A program made the translations under genes and the position numbers. A stretch of DNA of 64,000 bases from the NCBI RefSeq assembly GCF_008824185.1, contig NZ_CP044423.1, positions 137,501-201,500 of the forward strand, in the 5' to 3' direction. Below are positions 12,578 to 21,152 of this stretch, in pieces (positions within the stretch are counted from its first letter, which is position 1; each line of letters starts with the position of its first letter). This stretch comes from Paracoccus pantotrophus. GTDB taxonomy: Bacteria; Pseudomonadota; Alphaproteobacteria; Rhodobacterales; Rhodobacteraceae. The notes under the pieces were generated by a model that saw only the letters and a program-made list of their open reading frames with translations, was not told the origin of the DNA and did not search any database.

Positions 12578-13162
12578 ATGAAAAAACTGACGCTGGCCGC
12601 GCTGGCCGCACTCATGGGCTCACCCGTTCTGGCCCATACCGGGGTCGGAGAGACCTCGGGCTTCATGGCCGGGCTCTCGCATCCGATCTTTGGGCCGGAT
12701 CACCTTCTGGCGATGCTGGCGGTGGGGCTGTGGTCGGGCTTTGTCCTGCCGCTTCGCTTCTGGCTGGGGGCGGCGACCTTCATGGGCGCGATGGCCGTGG
12801 GGGCGTTGATGTCATGGGCCGGGCTCCCGATTCCGATGGTGGAAACCTGGATCGTGCTGTCGGTCGTGGCGTTCGGTCTGTTGACGGCGCTTTCGCGCCG
12901 CGGGCAATCCGACCAGATCACCTTTGCCTCGCTGGCCGCGATCGCCCTGTTCGCCATGTGCCACGGCCATGCTCATGCGACCGAGGCGCATGGCAATGCG
13001 GCAGGCTATATGCTTGGCTTCCTGATCTCGACGGCGGCGCTGCATATCGTCGGCATTTTCATCGCCCGCACGATCTCGAACGCCACGGCGGCCAGAATGG
13101 TGCAGGCGGCAACCGGCACCGGGATCGCCATGGCGGGCCTTGCCCTGATGGCCGCCGGGTGA
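12578..13162 (+). CDS. hupE: HupE/UreJ-family nickel permease
   Basis: This 194-residue protein begins with a cleavable-looking signal (MKKLTLAALAALMGSPVLAH) and has about six membrane helices. The family's metal motif 'HPIFGPDHLLAML' follows helix 1, and a second histidine cluster 'MCHGHAHATEAHG' lies at about residues 127-139. Family members mediate nickel entry for hydrogenase or urease. It sits between hupL and hupC, whereas the classical Rhodobacter order runs hupSL-hupC. RBS GAGAAAGGGA precedes the start. Confidence 0.9.
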   Translation: MKKLTLAALAALMGSPVLAHTGVGETSGFMAGLSHPIFGPDHLLAMLAVGLWSGFVLPLRFWLGAATFMGAMAVGALMSWAGLPIPMVETWIVLSVVAFGLLTALSRRGQSDQITFASLAAIALFAMCHGHAHATEAHGNAAGYMLGFLISTAALHIVGIFIARTISNATAARMVQAATGTGIAMAGLALMAAG

Positions 13163-13166
13163 TGCC

Positions 13167-13913
13167 ATGAGCGACATCCATTCCGGCGATGATCCTGTCT
13201 TCGAGGGCCGCCCCCTGGGCGCCCCCGATCGGGCCAGCCGGCAAACCTCGGTCTATGTCTACGAGGCGCCGGTCCGCATCTGGCACTGGATCAACGCGGC
13301 CTGCATCATGGTCCTGTGCGTGACCGGCTGGCTGATCGGCAGCCCGCCGCCCTCGATGCAGATCGCCGAAGCCTATGACCAGTTTGTCTTCGGCTATATC
13401 CGCTTTGCCCATTTCGCGGCCGCGATGATCCTGACGGTCGGCTTTTTCGGCCGTCTCTACTGGGCGTTGATCGGCAGCCACCATGCAAAGCAGCTTTTCT
13501 ATGTGCCGATCTTCTCGCGCCGGTTCTGGGCAGAGCTGCTGTTCGAGCTGCGCTGGTATTTCTTTCTGGAAAAAGAGCCAAAGAAATATGTCGGCCACAA
13601 CCCGCTGGCGCAGCTTGCGATGTTTCTGTTCATGACGGTCGGTCTGACCTTCATGATCGTCACCGGATTTGCGCTGTATGCCGAAGGGGCGGGCAAGGAC
13701 AGCATGTTCCATGCCGTCTTCGGCTGGGTTCAGGACCTTGTTCAGAACACCCAGCGCCTGCACACGCTGCACCATATCGGCATGTGGTGGATCGTGATCT
13801 TCATGATCATCCATATCTATGTGGCGATCCGCGAAGACATCATGTCGCGCCAGTCGATGGTCTCGACGATGATCTCGGGACACCGCACCTTCAAGGATGA
13901 TCGCCCCGACTGA
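13167..13913 (+). CDS. hupC: HupC, Ni/Fe-hydrogenase b-type cytochrome
   Basis: HupC anchors HupSL to the inner membrane and passes electrons from H2 to the quinone pool with two b hemes. The 248 residues have four predicted helices with heme-ligand histidines ('VRIWHWINAACI', 'RFAHFAAAMI', 'HTLHHIGMWWIVI'). The start follows the hupE stop by 4 nt. A strong hairpin terminator lies about 80 nt downstream, ending the structural-gene transcript. Confidence 0.95.
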   Translation: MSDIHSGDDPVFEGRPLGAPDRASRQTSVYVYEAPVRIWHWINAACIMVLCVTGWLIGSPPPSMQIAEAYDQFVFGYIRFAHFAAAMILTVGFFGRLYWALIGSHHAKQLFYVPIFSRRFWAELLFELRWYFFLEKEPKKYVGHNPLAQLAMFLFMTVGLTFMIVTGFALYAEGAGKDSMFHAVFGWVQDLVQNTQRLHTLHHIGMWWIVIFMIIHIYVAIREDIMSRQSMVSTMISGHRTFKDDRPD

Positions 13914-13990
13914 ACGCGGCTGGCAGCAACTGGAAGGATCATTTCCGGTTTCAGAGCCAGACGGCAGGTCACTTGCCGCACCATATCCCG

Positions 13991-14023
13991 AAATCCCGCC
14001 CGCATTGGCGGGATTTCGTTTTT
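13991..14023 (+). terminator. rho-independent terminator after hupC
   Basis: A perfect 10-bp stem (aaatcccgcc at 13991-14000, ggcgggattt at 14007-14016) is followed by a run of five T. It separates the structural genes from the maturation genes that start at hupD. A candidate -10 (tatact at 14090-14095) lies downstream, but no well-spaced -35 was found. Confidence 0.85.
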
Positions 14024-14160
14024 ATATCATTATCTTGCAAGGAATTTCGAGGGTTGCGACTTTTTGTCTCTGCTTTCGGAACTGGTGGCTATACTTTCGG
14101 CCCATAGGGGTGGGGCACATGACCGCACCGCCTGCCAGCAATGCTTCGGGGAGGGGGCAG

Positions 14161-14778
14161 ATGCCAGCGGAAGCGCCTGCAAATATCCTTGTTCTGGGGA
14201 TCGGCAATGTGCTTTGGGCCGATGAGGGCTTCGGGGTGCGCTGCGTCGAAGAGATGGCCGCGCGCCATGCCTTGCCCGAACGGGTGAGGCTGCTTGATGG
14301 CGGCACGCAGGGGCTGTATCTGCTGCCCTTTCTGGAAGAAGCCGACGCGCTGATCGTCTTTGACGCGGTGGATTACGGACTGCCCCCCGGCACGCTGAAG
14401 CTGGTCGAAGGGGCCGAGGTTCCGGCCTTTCTGGGCGCCAAAAAAATGAGCCTGCACCAGACCGGCTTTCAAGAGGTGATCGCCACCGCCCAGCTGCTGG
14501 GGCGTTGCCCGGCGCAGCTGATGCTGATCGGCTGCCAGCCGGTCGAACTGGAGGATTACGGAGGAGGGCTCCGCCCCGAAGTGGCCGCGCAGATCGGCCC
14601 TGCCATTAAGATTGTGCTGGCGAAGCTGGCCGAATGGGGCGTTCAGGCCGGCGAGGGCGCGACCTCGGGCCAGCTTGCGGATCCGGCGATCCGGCGCGAG
14701 GCCTATGAGACGGGCCGCCCCGCCGCCTCTGATGCCTGCCGCGAGGGCGATGCGCGCTTTTTCCCGGGGGCCGGCTGA
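14161..14778 (+). CDS. hupD: HupD, hydrogenase maturation endopeptidase
   Basis: HupD cleaves the C-terminal peptide of HupL after nickel insertion. The 205-residue protein shows 'NILVLGIGNVLWADEGFGV' with the metal-binding Glu of the family, 'DGGTQGLYLL', and a central Asp/His pair (FDAVDYG, 'KMSLHQTGFQEV'). A start at 14161 is favoured by GAGGGGG 5 nt upstream; a start at 14119 with AGGGGTGGGG is possible. A C-terminal tail of about 35 residues extends beyond the usual core. It leads a run of overlapping or nearly abutting genes to hypE. Confidence 0.92.
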   Translation: MPAEAPANILVLGIGNVLWADEGFGVRCVEEMAARHALPERVRLLDGGTQGLYLLPFLEEADALIVFDAVDYGLPPGTLKLVEGAEVPAFLGAKKMSLHQTGFQEVIATAQLLGRCPAQLMLIGCQPVELEDYGGGLRPEVAAQIGPAIKIVLAKLAEWGVQAGEGATSGQLADPAIRREAYETGRPAASDACREGDARFFPGAG

Positions 14779-15089
14779 TGTGCATGGGCATCCCGATGCG
14801 GCTGGCGCAGGTCGACGGCATCGCCGGGCAAAGCGAGGGCGGCGATCTGATCGACCTCAGCCTGACCGCCGATGCGCAAGCCGGCGACTGGGTGCTGACC
14901 TTCCTCGGCACGGCGCATGAGGTGATCGACGCTGACCGCGCCGCACGGATCGCGGCGGCATTGCAGGGGTTGCGGGCGGTCATGGCGGGGGGCGACGCTT
15001 CGGGCGCCTTTGCCGATCTCGAGGGTCGCACCCCGGCGCTTCCGTCCCATCTTCAGGTGGCGCTGGCCGCAGGCCACAAAACGGGTTGA
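14778..15089 (+). CDS. hupF: HupF, HypC-family hydrogenase chaperone
   Basis: The 103-residue protein begins 'MCMGIPMRL', with Cys2 and the GIP motif that in HypC/HupF proteins bind the large subunit and the iron-ligand intermediate. HupF is the uptake-hydrogenase-specific paralogue, shown in Rhizobium to protect HupL under oxygen. The canonical HypC is encoded separately at 20868. The start overlaps the hupD stop. Confidence 0.93.
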   Translation: MCMGIPMRLAQVDGIAGQSEGGDLIDLSLTADAQAGDWVLTFLGTAHEVIDADRAARIAAALQGLRAVMAGGDASGAFADLEGRTPALPSHLQVALAAGHKTG

Positions 15090-15092
15090 CCC

Positions 15093-15512
15093 ATGCATGA
15101 CCATTCCCACCACATTCTGCACAGCCCCGGCGGGGGCGCCCTGCACCCGCTGCTGGCGCGGCTGGAGGCCGAATTCGGCTGGCCACGCCTGCATTCGCTG
15201 CATGACGTCGCAGAGTTTACCACCCGTCCCGGTCTGCATTGCCTGTTCGTTCCGGGCGACCCCGCCCGCAATTTGGAGACGGTGGACGCGGCGGTGATCC
15301 TGCCGGAACTGCGCATGGCCTTTCAGAACGCCTTTGATTGCGCCGTGGTGGATGACGCCATCGAAGCAACGGTCCGCGAAACCCACAGGGCACTGAAAAC
15401 GCCTGGGTTTCTGTTCTTCCGCGATGCCTCTTATCTTGGCTCGATCGAGAAGATCCGCGACTGGGACGATTACATCGTCCGCACCAGCCACATCCTCTCG
15501 CTGCCGGGTTGA
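15093..15512 (+). CDS. hupG: HupG, HyaE-family hydrogenase assembly protein
   Basis: The 139 residues match the HyaE/HupG/HoxO family, which has a thioredoxin-like fold without the redox cysteines and helps guide the Tat-exported small subunit. 'GLHCLFVPGDPARNLETVD' and 'AVVDDAIEATVRE' are the recognisable blocks. It starts 3 nt after hupF and is followed by hupH, its usual partner in small-subunit maturation. Confidence 0.88.
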   Translation: MHDHSHHILHSPGGGALHPLLARLEAEFGWPRLHSLHDVAEFTTRPGLHCLFVPGDPARNLETVDAAVILPELRMAFQNAFDCAVVDDAIEATVRETHRALKTPGFLFFRDASYLGSIEKIRDWDDYIVRTSHILSLPG

Positions 15513-15524
15513 AAGGCAAAGACA

Positions 15525-16358
15525 ATGGCCCAGAATTTTCACCTGCCCCCTGTTGGTTTCGGCCCCGGATCGCAGCCCGACGATGGCGAGGGGCTGGAGT
15601 GGCTGCCGCTGCCCTCCGGGATGCGCACCTATGACATGCATCTGCCCGAGGTCGGGAATGTCGCGCCTCTGGCGCCCGCGCTGGCGATGCTGGCCGAGAT
15701 CGCCGCGGCCTGCGATCGTGTGGCCCAGGGGGCGGCGCCGGTGTCGTTCGATCTGTCCGCGCTGGATGCGGCCAACCGGGCGCTGATGGCGGAAACGCTG
15801 GGTCAGGGCGAGGTGTCGCTGCGCGCGCGCGGCGTGCCGGCGGTGGCCGTGCAGGAAAGCGTCTTTGCCGGGGTCTGGGTGCTGAAGGCCGAGGGGATCG
15901 ACCGGGTCGAGGTCGCGCCCGTGCCGCAGCTTGCCCTGACGCGGGCGTTCCACGCGCAGCGCCCGGCGATCGGGGCCTTGGCCCCGCGCGCGCCGGGGGT
16001 GGTGAACGCCCCTGCCTTGCTGGCTGAACTGATGGACAAATCCCTGTCCTGGCGCGGCCCCGGTGATCTGCATGTGGTGAACCTGACCCTGCTTCCGCAT
16101 ACCGAAGAGGATCTGCTCTGGCTCGATCAGGCTCTGGGCGAGGGGTCGGTGACCATCCTGTCGCGCGGCTATGGCAATTGCCGCATCACCGCGACCGCGC
16201 AGGATCGTCTGTGGCGGGTGCAGTTCTTCAACTCGATGGATGTGCTGATCCTCGATACCTTCGAGGTGACCGCCATGCCCGAGGTGGTGCTGGCCGCGCC
16301 TGAGGATCTGGCGGACAGCGCGGGCCGCATTCGTGAAGTGCTGGGGGCGATCCGATGA
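15525..16358 (+). CDS. hupH: HupH, HyaF-family hydrogenase maturation protein
   Basis: The 277 residues match HupH/HyaF/HoxQ. The N terminus ('GFGPGSQPDD...LPLPSGMRTY') and the C-terminal block 'LLWLDQALGEGSVTILSRGYGNCRI...VQFFNSMDVLILDTFEVT' are characteristic. The family acts with HupG on small-subunit (Fe-S) maturation. The stop overlaps the hupJ start by ATGA. Confidence 0.92.
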   Translation: MAQNFHLPPVGFGPGSQPDDGEGLEWLPLPSGMRTYDMHLPEVGNVAPLAPALAMLAEIAAACDRVAQGAAPVSFDLSALDAANRALMAETLGQGEVSLRARGVPAVAVQESVFAGVWVLKAEGIDRVEVAPVPQLALTRAFHAQRPAIGALAPRAPGVVNAPALLAELMDKSLSWRGPGDLHVVNLTLLPHTEEDLLWLDQALGEGSVTILSRGYGNCRITATAQDRLWRVQFFNSMDVLILDTFEVTAMPEVVLAAPEDLADSAGRIREVLGAIR

Positions 16359-17218
16359 GCGTCGAGACCGCACGGGGCGGGTTCGAGGGGTCTTATCTGG
16401 GCGCCAATGACCGGATCAGCCCGCAGGCGATCATGGAATGCAAGATCTGCTGGACCAGCTATGACCCGGCCGAGGGGGATGAATACCGGCAGGTTCTGCC
16501 CGGCACGCCGTTCGCGGCCTTGCCCGCCGACTGGAAATGTCCCGGCTGCGACGCGCCGAAGGAACAGTTCATCGTGCGCGAGGATCCCGGCTCTGACGAG
16601 ATGCGGATCGCGGCCGAGATCGAGCGGCGCTGCGCCCGGCTGGTCGCCGACTTCCGCGAGGTCTTCAACGCAAAGATGCGCGACGTGCCGATCATCAATC
16701 AGGCGCTGCATGTCGAGGCGCTGGCCTTTCGTCCCTGGCAGGGCGGCTTTCTGGGGGTGCTGATCGCGCCCTGGTTCATGAACCTGATCTGGCTGCCGGG
16801 CGAGGATCAGGACTGGTCGGCCCTGAAGGCGGGCGAGAAAGAGGTGGTCGCCTTTCCCTCGGGCGAATATGAATTCATCCATAACAGCCGTGAGATGACC
16901 GGCCCTTACAAGGCCTGTTCGCTGTTCTCGCCGATGGCGGATTTCACCAGCCAGCTGCAGGCCGTCGAGGTGGCGCGCGCGGTGATGGTTGAGCTGTTCA
17001 AACCCGAAAACCGTGACGGGACCGACCGCGCCGCCGAGATTCGCGCCGCCCGCGAGGCCGAGCTTGCGCCGCCGTCCGAGGTCGCATCCGAGGCCGGACC
17101 GGCGTCAGATGCGCCGATCCCCGATCCGCGCCCCACGCGCCGGGCGCTGCTGACTGGCGGGCTGGCCGCTGCTCCGGCAGAGGGCGACGATCCGGGGATA
17201 TCCGGGGGCGCGGAATGA
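16355..17218 (+). CDS. hupJ: HupJ with fused N-terminal rubredoxin domain
   Basis: Residues about 25-72 form a rubredoxin domain with both metal motifs (CKICW and CPGCD); in Rhizobium this is a separate gene, hupI. The rest matches HupJ/HoxT, with conserved 'HVEALAFRPWQGGFLGVLIAPWFMNLIWLPG' (about 120-150) and 'YKACSLFSPMADF'. The C terminus is low-complexity Pro/Ala-rich. Family members are needed for small-subunit assembly, especially with oxygen present. It overlaps hupH and hupK by 4 nt each. Confidence 0.92.
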   Translation: MSVETARGGFEGSYLGANDRISPQAIMECKICWTSYDPAEGDEYRQVLPGTPFAALPADWKCPGCDAPKEQFIVREDPGSDEMRIAAEIERRCARLVADFREVFNAKMRDVPIINQALHVEALAFRPWQGGFLGVLIAPWFMNLIWLPGEDQDWSALKAGEKEVVAFPSGEYEFIHNSREMTGPYKACSLFSPMADFTSQLQAVEVARAVMVELFKPENRDGTDRAAEIRAAREAELAPPSEVASEAGPASDAPIPDPRPTRRALLTGGLAAAPAEGDDPGISGGAE

Positions 17219-18117
17219 TCTCTGCCGCTGTCAGCTTTCGCCTTTTGCCCCGCGACGGAGGGCTTGCCCTTGCGCCGGGGGCGCAGGCGGGGCTGGCGGT
17301 GGATGCGCTGATGACGGGGCGCAGGGTGGATGAGGTCAGGCAGATGCTGCCTGCCCTGTTCGGCCTGTGCCGGTCCGTGCAGGAATGGGCTATGGCGCTG
17401 GCGCTTGGGCTGCCGCTGCCGCCCCTGGACGATCTGCGCCGCGACATGATTCGCGACCATCTGGCCAGGCTGTGCCTGCATCTTCCGCCGCAGCTTGGGC
17501 TAGCGCCCCTGGCGTTGCCGCAGGGCTGGCAGGCGGGGGCGCGCGCGCTGCGGGTGGCGCTTTTCGGGCAGGATGGCCTGCCCGGACCCGGTGATCTGGC
17601 CGCATGGAGCGCGGGCCCCGCGCCGTTTGCGCGCCTTGTCGCGGCGGTTCAGGGGCATTTCGCGCCGGGTGAGGCGGTCAGCGATCTGCCGGCGATGACG
17701 GATCCGTTCGGCGACGGCCCTGTCGAGAACAGCCTTGCCACCCGCCATGCCGGACATCCGCTGCTGATGGCGGTGCGGGGCGCATATGGTCACGGGCCTC
17801 TGGTGCATCTGTTGGCCCGGCTGGTCGATCTCGACGCCCTGTCGCGCGGGGCTTTCCCGCCGCCCCGCCGGATCGCGCAAGGGGCGGCGCTGGTGCCCTG
17901 TTCGCGTGGTCTCTGCGCGCTTGAGCTGCGGGCGGTCGGCGGCATCGTGACCCGCTTTTCGCGCCGCACGCCCACCGATCACCTGCTGATGTCGGGCGGG
18001 CTGCTGGCGGCCAGCCTTGCGACACTTCCGCCGCACAAGGCGGACCGGGCGCCTTTGCTTGCCATGATCCTTGATCCCTGTATCCCTCTGCATCTGGAGG
18101 CCGGACCCCATGCATGA
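17215..18117 (+). CDS. hupK: HupK, large-subunit-like maturation scaffold
   Basis: HupK/HoxV proteins are distant relatives of the large subunit and are thought to hold the Fe(CN)2CO group for delivery to HupL. The 300 residues are poorly conserved, but the C terminus 'MILDPCIPLHLE' keeps the Asp-Pro-Cys of the large-subunit C-terminal ligand motif, and 'GRRVDEVRQMLPALFGLC' resembles the L1 region with one cysteine retained. It overlaps hypA by 8 nt. Confidence 0.85.
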   Translation: MISAAVSFRLLPRDGGLALAPGAQAGLAVDALMTGRRVDEVRQMLPALFGLCRSVQEWAMALALGLPLPPLDDLRRDMIRDHLARLCLHLPPQLGLAPLALPQGWQAGARALRVALFGQDGLPGPGDLAAWSAGPAPFARLVAAVQGHFAPGEAVSDLPAMTDPFGDGPVENSLATRHAGHPLLMAVRGAYGHGPLVHLLARLVDLDALSRGAFPPPRRIAQGAALVPCSRGLCALELRAVGGIVTRFSRRTPTDHLLMSGGLLAASLATLPPHKADRAPLLAMILDPCIPLHLEAGPHA

Positions 18118-18451
18118 GATGTCGCTTTGCGAAGGGATCCGCGGCATTGTCGAGGATCAGGCCCGCCGCCACGGTTTTTCCCGCGTGACCCGGATGCGGC
18201 TGGAAATCGGGCGCTTTGCCGGGGTGGAAAAGGCCGCGCTGAGCTTTGCCTTTGACGTGGTCATGCGCGGCAGCCCGGCCGAGGGCGCGGCCCTGGAAAT
18301 GATCGACCTGCCGGGCCGGGCAATGTGTTTCGACTGTGCCGAACAGGTGGAATTGGACGACCGCCTGTCGCCCTGCCCCCTCTGTGGCGGTGGCAGGCTG
18401 ATGCCCGAGACGGGGGACGAAATGCGGATCAGGGATATGGAGGTGATCTGA
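18110..18451 (+). CDS. hypA: HypA, nickel metallochaperone
   Basis: The 113-residue protein starts 'MHEMSLCEGI'; the N-terminal Met-His (His2) binds nickel. A zinc site of two CxxC motifs follows ('CFDC' and 'CPLC' at about 72-93). HypA with HypB inserts nickel into the large subunit. CTGGAGG lies 9 nt upstream of this ATG. The stop overlaps the hypB start. Confidence 0.96.
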   Translation: MHEMSLCEGIRGIVEDQARRHGFSRVTRMRLEIGRFAGVEKAALSFAFDVVMRGSPAEGAALEMIDLPGRAMCFDCAEQVELDDRLSPCPLCGGGRLMPETGDEMRIRDMEVI

Positions 18452-19380
18452 TGTGTGGGATTTGCGGTTGCGGCAGCACGGTGACGGTGGACGGGCGCGA
18501 GATCAGCCATGACGAGGCGCACCGGCTGGGCCTGGCCCATGAGCACGCGCGGGATCACAGCCATGGCCACGGGCACAGCCATGCCGCGAATGGTCACGCG
18601 CATGACCATGGTTCCGGCGATCACCACCACCATCATCATCATCATCACGACCATGCTCCGGGCCATGGTCACCATCACGACTACGGCGCGGGCGCGGCGG
18701 GTCTGTCGGTGCCGGGCCTGACCCAGCAGCGGCTGATCGAGGTCGAGACCTCGCTTCTGGCCCGCAATGACGGGTTGGCTGCGGGTAACCGGCGGGTGCT
18801 TTCGGCGCTGCGGGCCTTTGCGGTCAACCTTGTCTCATCGCCCGGTTCGGGCAAGACCACGTTGCTGTGCCGGACCATCTCGATGCTGGAAGGCCAACCG
18901 CTGGCGGTGATCGAGGGCGACCAGCAGACCGAGAACGATGCCGACCGGATCCGCGCCACCGGCGCGCGAGCGATGCAGGTCAATACCGGCAAGGGCTGCC
19001 ATCTGGATGCGCAGATGGTGGGCGGTGCGATGGATGCGCTGCGGCTGGAACCGGCCTCGCTGCTGTTCATCGAAAATGTCGGCAATCTGGTCTGTCCTGC
19101 GGCTTTTGATCTGGGCGAGGATGCCAAGGTCGCGATCCTGTCGGTGACCGAGGGTGAAGACAAGCCATTGAAATACCCGGATATGTTTACGGCCGCAAGG
19201 CTTGCCATCCTGAACAAGATCGACCTTACCCCCCATTGCGATGCCGATCCCGAGGTCTATGAGGCCAATCTGCGGCGGGTGAATCCCGGCATTGACATCC
19301 TGCGCCTTTCGGCCCGCACCGGCGAGGGGATGCAGGCCTGGATCGACTGGCTGCGCGCCGGTCTGGCGACAAAGGCCTGA
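18451..19380 (+). CDS. hypB: HypB, GTPase and nickel-binding maturation protein
   Basis: The 309-residue protein has the N-terminal 'MCGICGCG' nickel site and a long histidine-rich stretch (about residues 28-74, including nine consecutive His) suited to nickel storage. The SIMIBI GTPase domain has P-loop 'SSPGSGKTTLL', 'GDQQTENDADR' and guanine motif 'NKID'. It drives GTP-dependent nickel transfer with HypA. Confidence 0.96.
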   Translation: MCGICGCGSTVTVDGREISHDEAHRLGLAHEHARDHSHGHGHSHAANGHAHDHGSGDHHHHHHHHHDHAPGHGHHHDYGAGAAGLSVPGLTQQRLIEVETSLLARNDGLAAGNRRVLSALRAFAVNLVSSPGSGKTTLLCRTISMLEGQPLAVIEGDQQTENDADRIRATGARAMQVNTGKGCHLDAQMVGGAMDALRLEPASLLFIENVGNLVCPAAFDLGEDAKVAILSVTEGEDKPLKYPDMFTAARLAILNKIDLTPHCDADPEVYEANLRRVNPGIDILRLSARTGEGMQAWIDWLRAGLATKA

Positions 19381-19383
19381 GCC

Positions 19384-20865
19384 ATGCCCACTCCGCGCCC
19401 CTTTGTCCTGCTGGTGGATGACGAGCCGCATTCGCTTTCGGCGATGCGCATGGCGCTTGAGGATGAGTTTGAAATCCTGACCGCCCCGGATGCCGCCGCC
19501 GCCGCCCGGATGATGGAAGAGGAATGGGTGCAGGTGGTGGTCTGCGACCAGCGGATGCCCGGCCAGACCGGGGTGGAGTTCCTGACCGGGCTGCGCGAGC
19601 GCTGGCCGGAAACGGTGCGGCTTCTGATAACCGGCTATACCGATCCCTCGGCCATCGTCGATGCGATCAATCTTGCCGGCATCCATCAGTTCATCGCCAA
19701 GCCCTGGCATCCCGACCAGTTGCTGATGGCGGTGCGCAATGCGGCGCAGCTTTTCCATCTTGCGCGCGAGAATGAGCGTCTGGCGCTGGAGATGCGCCGG
19801 CTTGCCTCGACCTCCGAAACCCGGCTGGAAAAGCGCCGGCGGGCGCTGCGTCAGGGGCAGGGCTTCGACAGCGTGCTGCGTGCGCCCAACTCGCCCATGA
19901 ACGCCACGGTTGATGCGGCGCGGCATTATGCGGCCTTCGATGTGCCGGTGCTGCTGACGGGCGAGCAGGGCACCGGCAAGGAACAGCTTGCGCAGGCGAT
20001 GCATCTGGCCTCGCTGAGGGCGGACCGGCCCTTTTACGCGCTGGATCTGACCGGAATGCCCGATGAGCTGGTCATGGTCGAGCTGCTGGGCGCGCGGCGC
20101 GGGGCGGTGGCCGGGGGAACCAGCCGGATCGGCCTGATTCAAAAGGCGGATCGCGGGACGCTGTATCTGTCGGGGATCGAGACCATCACGCCCGAATTGC
20201 AGCTTGTGCTTTTGCGCATCCTGTCCGGGCGCGGCTTCACGCCGGTCGGCGGGCAAGAGACGCTGACCAGCAATCTGCGCCTGATCGCCGGCGCCGGCAC
20301 GGATTTGGCGGCTCTGGTGACCGAAGGGCGGTTTCGCGCCGACCTCTATTACGCTCTGGCGGTGGCCGAAATTGCGGTGCCGCCCCTGCGCGCGCGGCGC
20401 GGCGATATCGCCATGCTGGCCCAGCACATGCTGGCCGAGCTGGCGGCCCGTCATGGCAAGCTGGTGCATGGTTTTGACGGGCCCGCGCTGGAATTTCTGG
20501 AAAGTTACGACTGGCCCGGCAATCTGCGCGAATTGTCGAACGAGATCACCCGGATGCTGATCCTTGCGCAAGACAGCGTTCTGGGCGCCGATCTGATCTC
20601 TCGCCCGATCCTGCAGGGTCCGCCGGGTGAGGATGGCGCCGGCCGTCTGACCCAGGCGGTGCTTGCCGGCGCCGGCAGCCTGAAAGAGCGGGTCGAACTG
20701 ATCGAAATGCGTATCCTGCGCGAGACGCTGACCCGCCATCGCTGGAACAAAAGCCGCGCGGCGGCCGAGCTGGGTGTGTCGCGGGTGGGCCTGCGCGCCA
20801 AGCTGGACCGCTATGGCGTCAAGGACCCGGCCGAGCGTCAGGCCACCCCGGAAGAGGAGGAATAG
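19384..20865 (+). CDS. hupR: HupR, NtrC-family response regulator of hupSL
   Basis: The 493 residues form a receiver domain (phospho-acceptor Asp55 in 'VVVCDQRMPG', Lys in 'AKPW'), an AAA+ domain and a Fis-type HTH ('NKSRAAAELGVSRVGLRAKL'). The AAA+ part keeps Walker A (GEQGTGKE, 193-200), but the sigma-54 contact loop GAFTGA reads GAVAGG (240-245) and the Walker B Asp-Glu is Ser-Gly (263-264). R. capsulatus HupR works with sigma-70 polymerase and activates hupSL when unphosphorylated, so loss of these residues fits. The cognate kinase is HupT. hypC starts 2 nt downstream. Confidence 0.93.
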   Translation: MPTPRPFVLLVDDEPHSLSAMRMALEDEFEILTAPDAAAAARMMEEEWVQVVVCDQRMPGQTGVEFLTGLRERWPETVRLLITGYTDPSAIVDAINLAGIHQFIAKPWHPDQLLMAVRNAAQLFHLARENERLALEMRRLASTSETRLEKRRRALRQGQGFDSVLRAPNSPMNATVDAARHYAAFDVPVLLTGEQGTGKEQLAQAMHLASLRADRPFYALDLTGMPDELVMVELLGARRGAVAGGTSRIGLIQKADRGTLYLSGIETITPELQLVLLRILSGRGFTPVGGQETLTSNLRLIAGAGTDLAALVTEGRFRADLYYALAVAEIAVPPLRARRGDIAMLAQHMLAELAARHGKLVHGFDGPALEFLESYDWPGNLRELSNEITRMLILAQDSVLGADLISRPILQGPPGEDGAGRLTQAVLAGAGSLKERVELIEMRILRETLTRHRWNKSRAAAELGVSRVGLRAKLDRYGVKDPAERQATPEEEE

Positions 20866-20867
20866 CC

Positions 20868-21152
20868 ATGTGTCTGGGAATTCCCGGTCGCATCATCGCC
20901 ATGACCGATCCCGCGCGGATGATGGCCATGGCCGAGGTCTCGGGCGTGCGCCGCGAGGTCAATATCGCCTGCGTGGCCGAGGGGCCGCCCGAGGGGCTGA
21001 TCGGCCGCTGGGTGCTGATCCATGTCGGTTTCGCCATGAGCCTGATCGACGAGGACGAGGCGGCGCGCACGCTGGCCGCGCTGCAGGAACTGGGCGAGGC
21101 GCAGGAGGCGCTTGAACAGATGGCCGAAGCCGACCGGGAGATGGCACGATGA
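20868..21152 (+). CDS. hypC: HypC, hydrogenase maturation chaperone
   Basis: The 94-residue protein begins 'MCLGIPGRII', with the invariant Cys2. HypC and HypD form the scaffold on which the Fe(CN)2CO unit is built before HypC delivers it to the large subunit. The stop overlaps the hypD start by ATGA. It differs from HupF, the hydrogenase-specific paralogue in the same operon. Confidence 0.95.
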   Translation: MCLGIPGRIIAMTDPARMMAMAEVSGVRREVNIACVAEGPPEGLIGRWVLIHVGFAMSLIDEDEAARTLAALQELGEAQEALEQMAEADREMAR

